NCBI GenBank assembly: GCA_023213395.1
Contig: CM041465.1
Coordinates: 224,943,741 to 225,007,740 of the forward strand
Source: Cycas panzhihuaensis
Lineage: Eukaryota; Cycadophyta
DNA: 64,000 bases
Direction of reading: 5' to 3'
Below, one piece after another: positions 10,690 to 23,075 of this stretch; the first letter of the stretch is position 1, and each line of letters opens with the position of its first letter. The translations under genes were made by a program, and so were the position numbers. The notes beneath the pieces were generated by a model. The model did no database searches and had not been told where the DNA came from. It saw only the letters and a program-made list of their open reading frames with translations.

Positions 10690-12090
10690 TGGGTAAATCT
10701 AGGTGTAGTTGATACCATGCTTTCAACTCCCAAGTCACATCTTCTTAATCCAAGGTCTTCCTTTTTATGAGACATTCTTTGACCTCTCTGGAATGCAGTC
10801 CTTTGGTTTAGATCTGAAGAATTCTCTCTGGTTCAATAATGATCTTGCCTTCTTCATCTAGTTCTGCAATTTTAGTTTGAGTGATATTTTCTCGTCGTTT
10901 CCTTTTGAGACATGAATAACTAGGAGGTAGGGCCAACCTGTATGCTACTTCTCCCATTTTATCAATAACTTGGTATGGTCCGAAGAATCAAGGAGCCAAT
11001 TTCTACTTATTTGTCTGTTTCATAGTTGATTGCTTGTATGGCTATAGTCTTAGAAAAACCCAATCACCTATTGAAAAAGTCCTTTATGATCTATGCAAGT
11101 TTGCTTGTTGCTTCACCTGATTCCTCGTCGTGTTTAGATTGTCTTTCAGTATCTAGATTGTTTGTTCCATTTGTTCTTGTTGTTCCCGAGTTGTTTGTAC
11201 TCAGGATGCCTCAATCCATGTGAGGACTGATAGTGGTTTGAATCCAGAGTGCTTGAAAGGGGGACATCTTGGTTGTTGTATGGTATGTGGTATTATACCA
11301 CCATTCTGCCAAGTGGAGTCATTTACACCATAATTGTCATTTGTCTGAGGTAAAATTCTGTAGGTATCCCTCCAAACACTTGTTTACTACTTTTTTTTCC
11401 TCGCCAGTTTGATGATGATAAGTCGTGCTCATGGATAATTTCATTCCTTCTAATTTAAATAGATCTTGCCAAAAATGACTAGTGAACTTTGGATCACGAT
11501 CGCTGACTATGACTTTAGGAAGACCATGTAGATGGTGTATCTCTTTCATGAAGATCTCTACGACTTGGCTAGCCTTTACAATCGATTGTAATCCCCTAAA
11601 ATGGGCATATTTTGTTAGTTTGTCGACAACCACAAAAATAGCATACTTACCTTCAAACTTTGGTAGTCTCGTAATAAAGTCCATTGAACTTTCTTCCCAT
11701 TTCTATTGTAGGATGTGTAATGGTTGGAGTAGACCTGGCTTTTCATGTTCTCACTTTTATTCCTCTGGCAAGAGTCACACTTTGATACAAACTTGAAAAC
11801 ATCAACTTTCATCCCCTTCCAAAGAAAGGAACTTTGTATTTTGCAATAAGTCTTGTCAATTCCTATGTGACCCACGGTTGGGATGGAATGGGCTTCCTCT
11901 AATATTCCCCCCTTCAATTTTGATGTGTTTGAGACAAATATCTTTCCTTTTCATAAAATTAGATCTCCTTGTAATTCATATTTCATAGATCCCTAGTCTT
12001 GGATCTCTTGTAGCCCCTTCTATGAGAGGGGGACATTCTGGTACTATTGTACTAATTCTTGTGTCCAACTGGGGGTGGTCATTGAGATTG
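10690..12090 (-). pseudogene. Gypsy-2 integrase and chromodomain-like C terminus
   Basis: Inserts the cDNA into the genome; a chromodomain can steer integration to marked chromatin. The zinc-binding region is at 11615-11917 (VGHIGIDKTY for the HH pair, CDSCQRNK for the CC pair). The DDE core at 11337-11684 starts MDFITRLP and keeps VSDRDPKF. The third acidic position is changed in a stretch reading HHQTGEEKKVVNK. Toward 10920-11000 there are FFGPYQV- and VAYRLALP-like segments, and at about 10690-10890 a chromodomain-like tail with DEEGKIIIEPERIL and an LDxEDVTWE motif. Frameshifts divide it into several frames. Confidence 0.85.
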
Positions 12091-12099
12091 CTTTCAGAA

Positions 12100-13944
12100 A
12101 GATGCCTTTGCTGTTGTTTTCAAGTAATTGTGATAAAGCATCTACAATAACATATTCTTTCCCCTTTTTGTACAAAATGCTAGAATCAAATGATTGAAGT
12201 TATCTATTTTTGTTCTTCATTAGACAACACCTTCTGATTGAGGAAATGCTTGAGGCTGTCATGGTCTGTTTTGACAACGAATTTATTACCTAGTAAGTAT
12301 TGGTACCATTGGTGTACGTTGTGCATGTTTGCAAGCATATCTTTATCATAAATAGGCTTGAGTTTTTCCCTACAATTTAACTTTCGACTTTCGTATGCTA
12401 GTGATTGATCATTTTGGAGGAGGACTACTCCTACTCTAGTCCCTAATGCGTCACATTCTAAAGTGAAAGGTTGGGAGAAATTTGGTGTTGCAAAAACGAG
12501 CATTGTGATCATGGCCCTTTTTAATTCTTGAAAGGCATTTTCTATAAAGGGACTCCATGCGAATGCATCCTTTTTTGTGAGATTTGTTAGAGGAGATGCT
12601 ATGTGAGTATATCCCTTAATAAACTTTCGAAGGAACCCTGTTGCTCCTAAAAGGCTCCTTACTCTGGTTACATTCTTGAGGGTAGACCAATTGAGGATGG
12701 CTTGAACCTTCTTGGGATCTATTTTAATGCCTTTTGGAGTAACAATAAACCGCGAGTATTCCAACTCATCTTTTTTAATGGTGCATTTGTTCTTGTTAGC
12801 AAAGAATTGGTTGCTTCTTAGAACTTTCAAAACCATTTTAATATACTTCAAATGTTCTTTACGTGTTGAACTATAAATTAGAATATCATATAAAAAACTA
12901 GCACAAACTTCTATAAGAAGGGTTTGAATATGGTATTCATTGTACTTTGAAAAGTTGTCAGTGCATTGGTTAGTCCAAATGGCACAACTCAAAATTCAAT
13001 AATCCTTCATGAATGCAAAAACTTGTTTTGTGTATATCTTCATGTTTGATCTAAATTTGATGGTATCCTGACTGTAGGTCAATTTTTGAAAAATACCTTG
13101 CTCCATATATTTCGTCTAGCAAATCATCTATCTATGGAATGGAATATCTATTCTTGATAGTTAGCTCGTTTAATCCTCGATAATCCACACGTATGTGGTA
13201 AGAGCCATCCTTCTTATGAATTAATATGACTAGCAATGAGAATGAGTTAGTGTTATTCGTAATGCATCTTGTTGTAGAAGTTCCTTGGTTATCTATTCAA
13301 TTTCCCTTTTCAGTTAGTACGGGTGACAATAGGGGCAAATATTCATCAAGGCATTTCCTGGAATTAACTTAGTGGCATGATGGCATCCTTGATTTGGGGG
13401 TAACCCTAGTGGTGGTTTGTCAAATACTGAGTTATATTGATCTATGATTTCCCGTACCTCTACTGGGACATCTTCCATTGCGATTTTGTAACAGGTCATT
13501 ATATATGCAGATGGGTTGTTCTTTAAGATTTTCTCCATGCCTTGAGATGTCACTAGTTGGGTTGGCAGTGTGCAGGGAGCCTGCAGCATATATCATGCCC
13601 TTTTTGGCAAAAACTCATAATCGAGTCCTATAATTGGTGACTATATTTCCTAGAGTTTTTAGTCATTGCACTCCTAATACAACATCCACTCCTCCTATTG
13701 GTATTGTGAACATGCAGGTGGTCACTGAATAGTCTTTGATCTAGACACTTACCTTTTGACAATATCTTCGACATGCCATTGTCTTTCTGTTAGCAATAGT
13801 GACTTGGAAGGCATTGAGCACTTCAATAGGTATCCCCAATTTCTTTGTAGTTGGTCTATTGATAAAGTTGTGGGTGCACTCGCTGTCAACTAGAACAGCG
13901 ACTAATGCTCCCTTGATCATCCCTTGAAAACGTAGGGTTTGAGG
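12100..13944 (-). pseudogene. Gypsy-2 protease, reverse transcriptase and RNase H
   Basis: Polyprotein core that processes gag-pol and copies RNA to DNA. The protease around 13840-13944 reads LVDSECTHNFIN, where the usual active-site DSG is DSE. The reverse transcriptase N-terminal part (12990-13600) is scattered over frames. From 12992 to 12204 one open stretch of 262 codons holds FLYDILIYSS, in which the first of the two catalytic Asp residues is Tyr. It continues with the connection (NWSTLKNVTRVRSLLGATGFLRKF) and RNase H (LECDALG, YESRKLN, TDHDSLKHFLNQ). Loss of the Asp and the DSE protease indicate an inactive product. Confidence 0.9.
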
Positions 13945-15083
13945 AGTGTTAATTTATCCCATAATAGCCTGTAGGGATATCTGTACATTCTCTATGTCCA
14001 TATCCAAGAGCTCTTCCATTTCAGCTACATCGTTTTCTTCTGGAAGCTTTCCTTCTTCTTCTTGGTCTTCTTTTGGAACGATCATGTTTTTGTTATTGAT
14101 CATGAATACTTTCTTTGATGGACATTGATGTTCCTTATTCCATTTTCCCCTACATTTAAAACATGTTCCCCATTTTAGATGTTCTTCTCTTGTTACTTTG
14201 TTCATGTCACTAGCACCCTTCTCTGCCAATGGTGGATCCATCTTTGTTCCTAACCTATTCCAATTAGGTTGGAAACTAGGGCTAGGCTCGCTACGTCGAC
14301 TATAAGTGGGTCGTTGCTCTTTGTACTATGCTTCAATGTTCTTGGCCATCTGGATAGCTTCCCTTACATTTGTAGCTCCTATTGTTTTTATTCAATATTT
14401 GATATTACCCTTAAGTCCTTTGATGTAAGTTTGGGTAATGAGTTCCCCTGGTATGTTCTATGTGACTAGACTTTGTAAGGCCTAGAATTGTTCAGTGTAG
14501 GCTTGAACTGACCCTGTTTGTTGTAATCAGGTCAGTTGAGAAAAGCAATTAGTGTTCCAAGTGTCCTTGTATTGCTCGATAAGGCTCGTTTTTAGGAAAT
14601 GCCAATCGTTCTCATTGCCTGTCTACAAGTTCTTTTTCACCGATGGAACCATTGAAGCGCCTTGCCACATAGATGGAGAGATGCTATTAAGACCTTCTCT
14701 TGATTGGGTAGGGTATATGCTTGGAAATATGTTTCCATCTGAAATATCTGACTACGAATATCCCTTGATTTATCAGGGTCAAATTTTTCTAAAAATATTT
14801 TTATCCTTCTGAGGCCATTTCTTGGTTCAAAATCCTTGTGATTTCTTTGGTTCTTTTGTTTGTAGAATTTCTCTCTAGGCTTCCAACGATCTTCGTATTC
14901 TTGAGATTTATCTTCTCTTGATGTTTCTCCTTCTTCTTTGATCTTGTCCTATTTACGTTGTTTAGCAAGTTTTGGAGGTTCTTTAGGGTATGGTCTAAAC
15001 TTGTCCATCTTTGACACCTTATCATTTAACTTGTCAACACTTTTATCTATATCTTTGGCCACTACTGACGGAGTATTCACCAT
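13945..15083 (-). pseudogene. Gypsy-2 gag polyprotein
   Basis: Starts at the ATG at 15081-15083 (MVNTPSVVAKD), just after the primer site and leader, as in its relatives. A charged coiled region is followed by the retrotransposon-gag domain (FDPDKSRDIRS and METYFQAY near 14720-14790). A CX2CX7HXC knuckle, CFKCRGKWNKEHQC, lies near 14122-14163, then an acidic tail. Several in-frame stops. The knuckle block is almost identical to that of Gypsy-1, showing that the two are sister families. Confidence 0.9.
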
Positions 15084-15256
15084 CTTACTTTGTTGAAGAG
15101 TCCTTCTCGATCTTAATTCCATTTAGAAAAAAGGTAGGATAAAGAAAAGGAAAGGGGAAAAGAAAAATTTTCTCTTGTTTTTCGCTTGATTTTCCTTGCT
15201 ATCAAGAGCAGAGCTTTCCTCGGGATGGCTTTCAAAAACGAGGCTCTAATACTACT

Positions 15257-15714
15257 TGAGCCGATCCCATGGGGTTTTACACAAAAAGATAGCTAACTAG
15301 CATAGACTATGGCCAAAATATGGAAAGAATGCATACAATTGTCTAAAAATGAATGCAGTGTAATGTACTTCCTGCAATATAAATATATATAATAGACTAA
15401 ATATCAAGTAAAAATATAGTAAATATAATGTACAAAACTTACAAGTAAAGTGTTTTATCCCAAACTTCCTCTTTGAGGCAAGGTGTCCTCCAAAATGAAG
15501 TTCTCTAGGCCGAAAATACAATAGTCCAAAAGTCATTTATGATGCCCTAAGAAGGAGTTGAAGATCCCTTTATATAGGTAGCTCAAAATGTGCTTAAGAA
15601 GCTCGGCCAAAAAGGAACATATAAGTGAGCCAGAACATCCTTTCAAAGTAGGCTAGAAAATATTGTGATTTCTGCTTATTTGAAGTTGGCCAAGCAAAAG
15701 GAAGGAATGTTACA
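15257..15714 (-). repeat. Gypsy-2 5' LTR
   Basis: Starts TGAGCCGATCCC beside the primer site (plus-strand GGCTCTAATACTACT at 15242-15256, a decayed tRNA-iMet site) and ends in GGAATGTTACA at 15714, followed by the target duplication CGAGG. It holds a TATA-like TTTATATAGG at 15570-15579 and a degenerate CCTCTTTGAGGCAAGG box at 15468-15483. Confidence 0.95.
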
Positions 15715-15948
15715 CGAGGGTTTTCCTCCCAAGGCACAACAATGCCACAATAGTTTTAAGCCATCTATCCAGATAATCAAATAATATTTTGAAGATGATA
15801 ACAAATGAATAGGACTCCCTTATTTATAGACATTGGTTGAAGCCAAAATATTCTCTCTCTAAAAACCAACTTCTTATTTTGTCTCTTAAAATCGACTTTA
15901 CATGCCTATTTGGCGCTGACTTCATATTAATACATTAGGCACATAACA
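15715..15948 (-). repeat. Outer-LTR 3' LTR, second part (right of Gypsy-2)
   Basis: Continues the match to the 5' LTR (26485-26715): TTTCCTCCCA(A/G)GGCACAA and so on, to ACATAACA at 15948. A polypurine tract in element sense (plus strand ACTCCCATCCCC, 15949-15960) follows, which identifies it as the 3' LTR. Confidence 0.9.
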
Positions 15949-16158
15949 ACTCCCATCCCCTTAAAATACTTAATCCTCAAAGTGTTAAACCTTATGTTTA
16001 CATGTTAAGTATATGTACTTTATTTTCATGTAAAGTGCACATCCACATTCTTTCCTAGTGACATAACATTGTCACTTAAGGGTCAAATGATCCTCATGCA
16101 CTTTTTCTCACTTGAGAGCCCAAAAGGACACATGTCCTACATGCAAGGCATGTAGCTT

Positions 16159-16184
16159 GGATGTTTGACACTTGTCAAACATCC
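16159..16184. promoter_or_regulatory. 12-bp perfect inverted repeat upstream of TATA (Copia-1 LTR)
   Basis: Arms GGATGTTTGACA and TGTCAAACATCC separated by CT, about 25 bp upstream of the TATA box. The core holds two opposed TTGAC words, the W-box core bound by WRKY factors. Copia-2 has the same architecture with different outer bases. WRKY control is inference. Confidence 0.7.
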
Positions 16185-16209
16185 AATGCCTCAAGCCTCT
16201 TCTATCACT

Positions 16210-16221
16210 CTATATATTGAG
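16210..16221 (+). promoter_or_regulatory. TATA box, Copia-1 5' LTR
   Basis: CTATATATTGAG, positioned in the LTR as expected for the U3/R boundary; also present in the 3' LTR near 23352. Confidence 0.6.
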
Positions 16222-16489
16222 ACCTCTTTTCATGTTTCTCATATAGAGCTTGAGCTATATTGTTACACTGCCAGTTTGCTAATCAAGCTGATATTCATTT
16301 AGAGATTGGACCAATTCCATCTCCTCCTCATTTTGATAACATCTTTGGCATGCTCTTTCATGTTTCATACTTTTATCTTATTTACTTGATTAAGCTTTCA
16401 TTGTCAAGTGTAGATCTCTTTCATTCTAGAACTAGAGAGGAACTATCTTCTAGATCTTGGGTATTGTAGGCTTAATGCCATTTTCAACA

Positions 16490-16506
16490 TTTGGTATCAA
16501 GGCAGG
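16490..16506 (+). promoter_or_regulatory. Primer-binding site of Copia-1
   Basis: TTTGGTATCAAGGCAGG follows the LTR directly. It resembles the initiator-Met site TGGTATCAGAGC with an altered centre. Confidence 0.7.
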
Positions 16507-18866
16507 AGATTTGTCCTCTATGTTTTGATTTCCTCTTTGTTAAGAGATCTAGTAAGGGTTTACAAACCCTTGGTGACGATCTTTGATCTCCGAAGGCGAT
16601 CCAAGGTTTGTTTAGACCTGTTTTCTACAAATTCAAGCTTTTAGAGTAGTTTTGAAGGCTGGAGTAGGATTATTTAAAGATTTGAAATTTTTTCAGACCT
16701 CTATCAAAAGTGTAGCACTCACTGTTTTTCAAAAAACAATGATTCTTTCTATTTTTTTCTTAAAAAATTATTCCTTTTTTCAGAAAAAGGGGGCAGATCT
16801 GAATTATTTAATTACTTTGTGATTGCAAATCAGTCTTCTAATCATTTTCTGTGGTTTATAACTAATTTGCAACCAGTTTACATCAGTTGTCCCTCAGATT
16901 TGAGCAAGTTTATCTTCATTTATTATGAGCTTTCACTAAAAATCTGCATTTCTTAGCTTATTTTCCTCATGGAGCAGGGTGTTGGAACAATTTTGTAGCA
17001 GAATCTATCTCTCAGACAAAAAATATTTGCAATCTAAAGCTCTCTGCAGGGTGTGGACCAATTTCAGGCTTTTTCTTCAATCCTCAAACCCCAGTGAGGT
17101 CATTCAAATCCTTCACTACTATTTGCATTAGCAGAAATTTTGTTGTTTGCAGGTGTCTTAGCACATTGTGGGTCCCACAAAGTCGATTGAGTGACTATTC
17201 ATCACTCTCACAGCTTGTACGGCAGTTGTACCTCCTCCACAATTTGTGCGCCCTCTATATACCTTTCCTACTCTGTTCTCTTTATACACTCAGTGAAATT
17301 TTCTCAAAATTGAGAGATAGCTTTGTCTAGGTGGTACGGCCTTCTATCTAAAGTGGCATTTCGATTCGATCATCCATTTGAAAGATATCATACCCTGTGT
17401 GATCTCAAAGCGCGCGGCCCATGCCGCCAAAACGAAAAACAGATTTCATTTTTTCTTTTCTTTATTTGAAATATTTCAACCTTTACTTTATTAAAATAAC
17501 TTTGGATGATATTAATAAGAATATTCTTGCGAATATTCCTTTTTTAATAAACTTTATATTCCAAAGTTTATCTTTTAAGTGATTTAAATCACTAATTAAG
17601 CACTTTTAATGCCTTTTTCAACCTTTTTCATTATTTTGAGTTTATTAACACTTAAAATTTCTTTTCCACAAGTGCTATTAACTCAAATCAAGTGATTTAA
17701 GTGCTTTTATCTTTGTAATGTGAAAATTTTCACTTTTCTTAAGTGCTTCTTTAAAGCTTCTTTTTATGCCCTAGCATTAAAGGGTCTAATTCACCATTTT
17801 TTTTACTTTTTGAAGTCACTTTAACATCAAAATATTTTATTTGTACTTAGTGACTCATTAAGTGACTGTTTTTAAGTTATTTTTATCATTGTAAAGGCAA
17901 AAAATCACTTAAGTGATTTCATTAGGCTCCCTACGTGGTGACCTACAGTCCTAATCCCAAAAGGGGCTCAAAAATCACTTTTTTTAATAAAAAAATCTCT
18001 CATTTTTGTGGCTGGTTGGGACTAATTTAAGTCCCAACACTTGGTGCATGGTGTCCACATTTTGAAAGTGACTTATTTCTTTTTCAAGTTGAGCATTCTC
18101 CACTAAAAGGAACCCTCTTGGACCTTCATCATAAAGGAGCTTATCTTTATTTCTTGGGTACTTAGCACTTTTTTTTTATCTTTTAAAGTGTTCCTTTTGT
18201 CTCAAAACACTTAATGTGTTACCATCGGTGTACTCATTTATTTACTTGGATATCACTAGCACTTCTTTTTCATTTCTTTAAAGTGCTTTTTGTAAAAACA
18301 CTATAAGTGTCATTTGATGTACTAAGTTTGCTTCCTTTGAAGCCACATTTTGTAAGCTTGTTTATGCACTTTTTTTCAAAAGTACATCATCCAAGTAAAA
18401 CTCATCTTAAGTCAACTTGAACAATCTTTAAAATTACTTTAAAATCTGGTTGGAGAGGTCCGAAAAAGGTTCAAAACTTGCCTCTAAAATAACCTTTAAG
18501 CTTTGTGCATTTCTTAGGGGACCAACCGACCATACAATCAGTGCACGACAATTAAAGTTTTTTGAGGGAAAGGAGGTTCGAAAAGGGTGTTTTTGGAGCT
18601 GTGAATCCCAAGGAAAGCATGATATATCCATGCAAATCAATCCTACCTGCCTTGTCCTAGATTTGCCTTGGTCAACTGTTGGATTTCATCTATAAATCAA
18701 GGTTGGACCAACTCTTTCGCCTAGTCCTCCACCTCTCATCACTCCATTCAATTGTTGGATCTTCTAGTAAGATCATGATTGTTGGTTTGTTAGAAGGTGG
18801 AACCTAAGCGATAAAAGTACTGAGTTTCTAACTCATCTACGAGCTTCAAGTCTTTACAACTTCAAC
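16507..18866 (+). other. Copia-1 untranslated leader (2.4 kb)
   Basis: Long non-coding leader between primer site and gag. No conserved protein was recognised. It is AT-rich, and from about 17570 to 18370 is crowded with AAGTGATTT- and AAGTGCTTT-like words, including a perfect 18-bp palindrome at 17902-17919. From about 18450 to 18625 it contains a block shared with the Copia-2 leader. The GC-richer patch at 17400-17430 (GCGCGCGGCCC) stands out against the AT-rich surroundings. Confidence 0.75.
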
Positions 18867-19670
18867 ATGGCTGCTCTAAACATGCTTAATGCATGTACCG
18901 TCAAATTAACAGTTCAAGATAATTATCAAGAGTGGAAGAGGCAAACACAAAACCTCTTAAAAATGAATGAATTTTGGGGTCATGTTTTTGGCAAACTTCC
19001 CCAACCTGCACCTGTAGAACGTGATGGCATTGTTGTTGAACCGGATCCTGTTTATGTTGTTGCTTGGGAGGCCAAGGATGAAATAGCCTTGGCATTTTTA
19101 CATATGATTATTGATGTTCATGTTGATTAGAATATGGTGTGTGCACAAACCTCTAAGGAAGCTTGGGACACTTTGCCCTCTTTGTATGAAAGGTGAGATG
19201 AAGCTCGCATTTTGATGGTGAAAGCAAAATTATATTCTTTGAAATTTATAAAGCCTATGTCGACATTCCTTTCTTCCATCAACGAAATATATAATGAATT
19301 GAATACATTAGGAAAACCATCTTCCAGGGATGAGCTTGTAACAACAATTGTTCAAGCATTACTTAAAGATTATAATGGCTCCATATCATCTACCACAAGA
19401 GATGGCTCACTTTCAAGTATGTCCTTTAATCAACTTGAAAGTTTGTTACTTCAAAAGGAGCAGATTTATGACAAGGAAGATGATGATAAGCCATCCACTT
19501 TAGGAGCATTCACGGCCAAGTTGAAGGCCAAGAAAAATCTCAAACCTTCACTCACAAAACAGTTTGGAAACATGAATATTGGCTCATCAAAGGCCAATGC
19601 CATTTGTCATTATTGTAGCAAGGTTGGCCACATAGCTCCTGATTGCAGAAAGAAGCAAGCCGATCTGTAG
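18867..19670 (+). pseudogene. Copia-1 gag
   Basis: Capsid protein with a copia-type gag domain (UBN2-like). The ATG at 18867 opens MAALNMLNACTVKL; NYQEWKRQTQNLLKMN follows, then a stop at 19128 and another break near 19195. The second half (19212-19670) covers KAKLYSLKFIKPMSTFLSSI and the zinc knuckle CHYCSKVGHIAPDC (about 19600-19641), all four ligands intact. A Gln-rich, frame-shifted stretch leads into protease. Two stops in the first half and a frameshift after the knuckle break it. Confidence 0.92.
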
Positions 19671-21446
19671 CACACATGACAGCAGTAGCCACGTCAGTAG
19701 CACTAGAGGCAATAACAGTTTCGTCAACAGTTCCAACAGCAATAGCACTTTCACCAACAACAACTGTAGCAACCCCCTCGACCAAATTGAGGTGCATATC
19801 GCAGAGGTCGAAAAGGAAGGGGGGGTTTCAAAGGTGGCAATCAACACCACTCTAATCAGTTTGCAGATGAGGATAATCTATTTTGTGCTTATCACAAGTC
19901 AGAGGTTGATCAGACATAGATCATCAACTCGGGGGCATCTCGTCATATGACTAGGAGTGAAGAACTCCTTTATGACATCAAAGAAGGAAAAGGTTGATCG
20001 GTGACCTTTGGCAACAATGAATCAGTTTAGATTTCTAGTATAGGCAAAGTTGCCTCATTTCATTCACCTTCAAATCCTTCTTTCGCATTTCCCAATGGAG
20101 ATGCCTACCTAATCCCTTCTATGGAGAAGAGTTTGTTATCTGTTAGCCAACTGGACAAAGAACAAATAAGCATTTTGTTTAAAAATGGGAAATGTGTCAT
20201 TAGTGACAAGCATGATCAGGTTGTAGCCGTTGGCCATGAAGACCATGGCCTTTATAAGTTGGATGCAAATAATATAATACTTGATTCTGCTTACTCTGTC
20301 ACTCAATCATTGACAAAGATGCAACTTTGGCATCAAAGTCAAGGCCACTTGAGCTTAGACAATATCAAGCTAATGATGAACAAGAACATGGTACATGGGC
20401 TTCCAAAGCTATATGGTTCAAAATGTCTTTGTAAAGCATGTATAATGGGGGCACAACATCGATTGCCTTTTCCTAAAGGCAAAGCATGGCGTGCATCATA
20501 TCCTTTGCAGCTGATCCACTCGGATCTATGTGGACCTATGTCCACGACATCTTTTAGAGGAGCATTGTATTATATCTCCTTCATAGATGATCTCTCACAA
20601 AGTTTGGGTCTATTTCATCAAACAGAAATCGGAAGAATTCCAGAAGTTCAAAGAGTTCAAACTTGAAGTGGAGAATGAATGTAGTCATTCAATCAAAATT
20701 CTAAGGTCAGATAATGGAGGTGAATTCACTTCAAAGGAATTCACCCAATTCTGCAAGGATAACGACATTCGAAGACAACTCACCATTCCTCATACTCCTC
20801 AACAAAACGACGTCTCTGAATGTATGAACAGAACTTTGGCAAACAAAGCCAAAGCTATGATGCATGCAAGAGGACTTACACGAGCATATTGGGCAGAAGC
20901 ATTCCACATAGCTACCTATGTGGCAAATCGAAGTCCTACATTAGCAGTCATCAACATCACAGCTAGGAGGCTTGGTTTGGCAAAAAGCCTACTGTTAGTC
21001 ATTTGAAGACTTTCGGGTGCACTGCTTATATGCACATCCCTAATCAGCAAAGATCTAAGTTAGACAAACATAGTCTAAAATGCATTTTTATAAGCTATGT
21101 TATTTATAGCAAGGCTTACAAGTTTTATAATCCTATTGGAAAGAAAATGCATTTCTCAAGAGATGTAATCTTTGCTGAAAATGAACATAAGGAGTTGGAA
21201 TTAGCATCCATCCAACCTCTTCTTGATAAAGGCAAAAAGATTGTTGAGGCTTTCCTTCCCTCTCAATCTTCCACACCATATACATCATCCACACCAGCTG
21301 GTACATCCATTTCATCAAATTCTGCTCCACTTGATCCTAGTACATCTTCTATTGATCAACCACTTAGACCGGAAGATCTTGAGGTTCAAGTTACATCAAT
21401 CAAAAAGTTGCCTAAATGGTATATTCAGACTGTTCAAGACAACTAG
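19671..21446 (+). pseudogene. Copia-1 protease, GAG-pre-integrase and integrase
   Basis: The protease active-site region near 19918-19960 reads INSGASRHMT, with the usual Asp of DSG replaced by Asn. The pre-integrase domain (20121-20500) shows LWHQSQGHLSLDNI and CLCKACIMGAQHRLPF. The integrase core has all three acidic residues in different frames: HSDLCGP near 20517, LRSDNGGEF near 20700 and the Glu of NDVSECMNR near 20805. The C-terminal FGCTAYMHIP and FSRDVIFAENE segments follow to 21200, then a Ser/Pro-rich linker. A frameshift near 20600 and another near 21000 split it. Confidence 0.92.
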
Positions 21447-23045
21447 ATTATTGAAGGAAAATGTCCATCAAAATATAGGCAGCAAACCAATTATGCACTT
21501 ATAGCTGAAGTGCTTTGTGTTGATGAGCCTTCCACTTTTGAGGAGGCATATGAAAATGACAATTGGAAGGTTGCCATGGATGAAGAAATCCATTCTATTG
21601 AATAGAATAGAACATGGGATTTGGTAGAATTACCTAAGCACAAACATGCAATCAGTTGTAAATGGGTCTACAAGACCAAATTCCATTCTGATGGTACACT
21701 TAAACACCAAAAGGCTCGACTTGTTGTAAAGGGCTTCAAACAAAAGGAAGGCATTGATTATGAGGAGACCTTTGCACCTGTTACAAATATGAATACCATC
21801 ATAATCAACTTGGCCTTAGTTTCTCAATGCAAATGGCCAATTTATCAGATAGACATGAAGAGCACCTTCCTCAATGGCAATCTTCAAGAGGAGGTATATT
21901 TGGAGCAACGTCCTAGTTACAAAGTACAAGGTAAGGAGCACATAGTTTGTCACCTCAAAAAGGCTTTGTATGGCTTGAAACAAGGCCCATGAGCATGGTA
22001 CTCAAAAATCAATTATTATTTCTTGAGACATGGTTTTCATCAATCCACATTAGATTCTAACTTGTACATCAAAGTTGGGAAAGATCATGTTATTTTTATT
22101 GTCTTGTACATTGATGACTTAGTGATCACTGGTAATGACACTAAGATGATACGGATTCTCCAAGGTGATTTGAAAAGAAGTTTCGAGATAACAGATCTTG
22201 GACTTCTCCAGTATTTTCTAGGCTTTGAGGTATGGCAATAGCCAGACTATATCTTCATTTCCCAAGCAAAGTATGCTTGGGACATTTTGCAGCGATTCAG
22301 GATGCATGACTGCAAACCAGCGCTTACACCCATGGAGAATGGAACGAAGCTGACTCTCAATGAGGAAGTTGAACTTGCAGATCCCACTTTTTTCTGGCAA
22401 CTAATTAGTAGCTTAATCTACCTCACTAACACAAGACTGAATATTTCATTTGTTGTTGGAATTTGCTCCAGATACATGTTTCAACCCAATCTGAAACACT
22501 GAAACGTAGCAAAACGCATACTGAAATACATCAAAGGCACATTGCAGCATGGCCTTCAGTATGCACATAATGAGAACTTCATTTTGGAAGGGTTCTCAGA
22601 CTCTAATTGGGTAGGTTGCTAGGATAGCAGGAGATCAACCTCGGGTTATTACTTTACCCTTGGTTAACGAGTTGTTTCGTGGAGTTGCAAGAAGCAACCT
22701 AATGTTACATTGCCCTCCACAGAAGCAGAGTATAAAGTTGCAGTCAGTGCAGCTTGTGAGGCTATCTGGCTTCGACGGATTCTTAGAGAGCTTGGACTTG
22801 AGTAGGATCACCCCACCAGGATATATTGCGACAATCAGAGAGTGTGCTCAAGTTGGCCAAGAATCCAGTTTTTCATGCGTGGATCAAACACATCAAGGTT
22901 CATCACCACTTCATCAGAGAGCATATGCAAAACGGTGAGATCAACCTCTAGTATAGACCTACAGAGCAGTAGACAACAGATATCTTTACCAAGCCTCTTG
23001 GTAGAGAAAAAATTGTAAAATTTAGAGAAAGTCTAGGGATCTGGC
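21447..23045 (+). pseudogene. Copia-1 reverse transcriptase and RNase H
   Basis: Reverse transcriptase starts near 21540 (EEAYENDNWKVAMDEE), with WKVYKTKFHSDGTLKHQKARLV-type sequence at 21660 in an intact stretch, FAPVTNMNT near 21770, and the catalytic box YIDDLVITGND at 22107-22139. RNase H (about 22580-22960) shows SDSNW and the SWSCKK and EAEYK segments, reaching the end of pol near 23030. At least four stops (for example after 21605, at 21990 and at 22240) and a frameshift near 22660. The box is YIDD rather than the commoner YVDD. Confidence 0.92.
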
Positions 23046-23060
23046 TTAACATTGTAAACA

Positions 23061-23075
23061 ATAAGGGGGGGGGGG
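23061..23075 (+). promoter_or_regulatory. Polypurine tract of Copia-1
   Basis: ATAAGGGGGGGGGGG immediately before the 3' LTR TG. The long G run may be a slippage or sequencing-sensitive site. Confidence 0.85.

Larger units (their letters stand above)
10150..15714 (-). mobile_element. Gypsy-2: complete-length decayed chromovirus (nested)
   Basis: About 5.6 kb with an LTR at each end (10150-10651 and 15257-15714), a primer site, gag, protease, reverse transcriptase, RNase H, integrase, chromodomain-like tail and polypurine tract in canonical order. It sits inside the Outer-LTR 3' LTR. The 5-bp duplicated target reads TGAGG at 10145-10149 and CGAGG at 15715-15719, differing by one transition. 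Every gene is broken. Confidence 0.95.
15983..16489 (+). repeat. Copia-1 5' LTR
   Basis: TG...CA ends (TGTTAAACC to TTTTCAACA), 507 bp. It contains a 12-bp inverted repeat at 16159-16184, a second one at 16137-16155 (CTACATGC, AAG, GCATGTAG), a TATA box CTATATATTGAG at 16210-16221, and a primer site right after it. It lacks a ~49-bp segment present in the 3' LTR. Confidence 0.97.

Noticed and set aside
11482-11796. Plus-strand open frame over Gypsy-2 integrase
   Set aside because: Antisense to the integrase core; no independent motif.
19552-19850. Two minus-strand open frames over Copia-1
   Set aside because: Antisense of the Gln-rich stretch after the gag knuckle; Leu/Val-rich composition is a by-product of CAA/CAG repeats.
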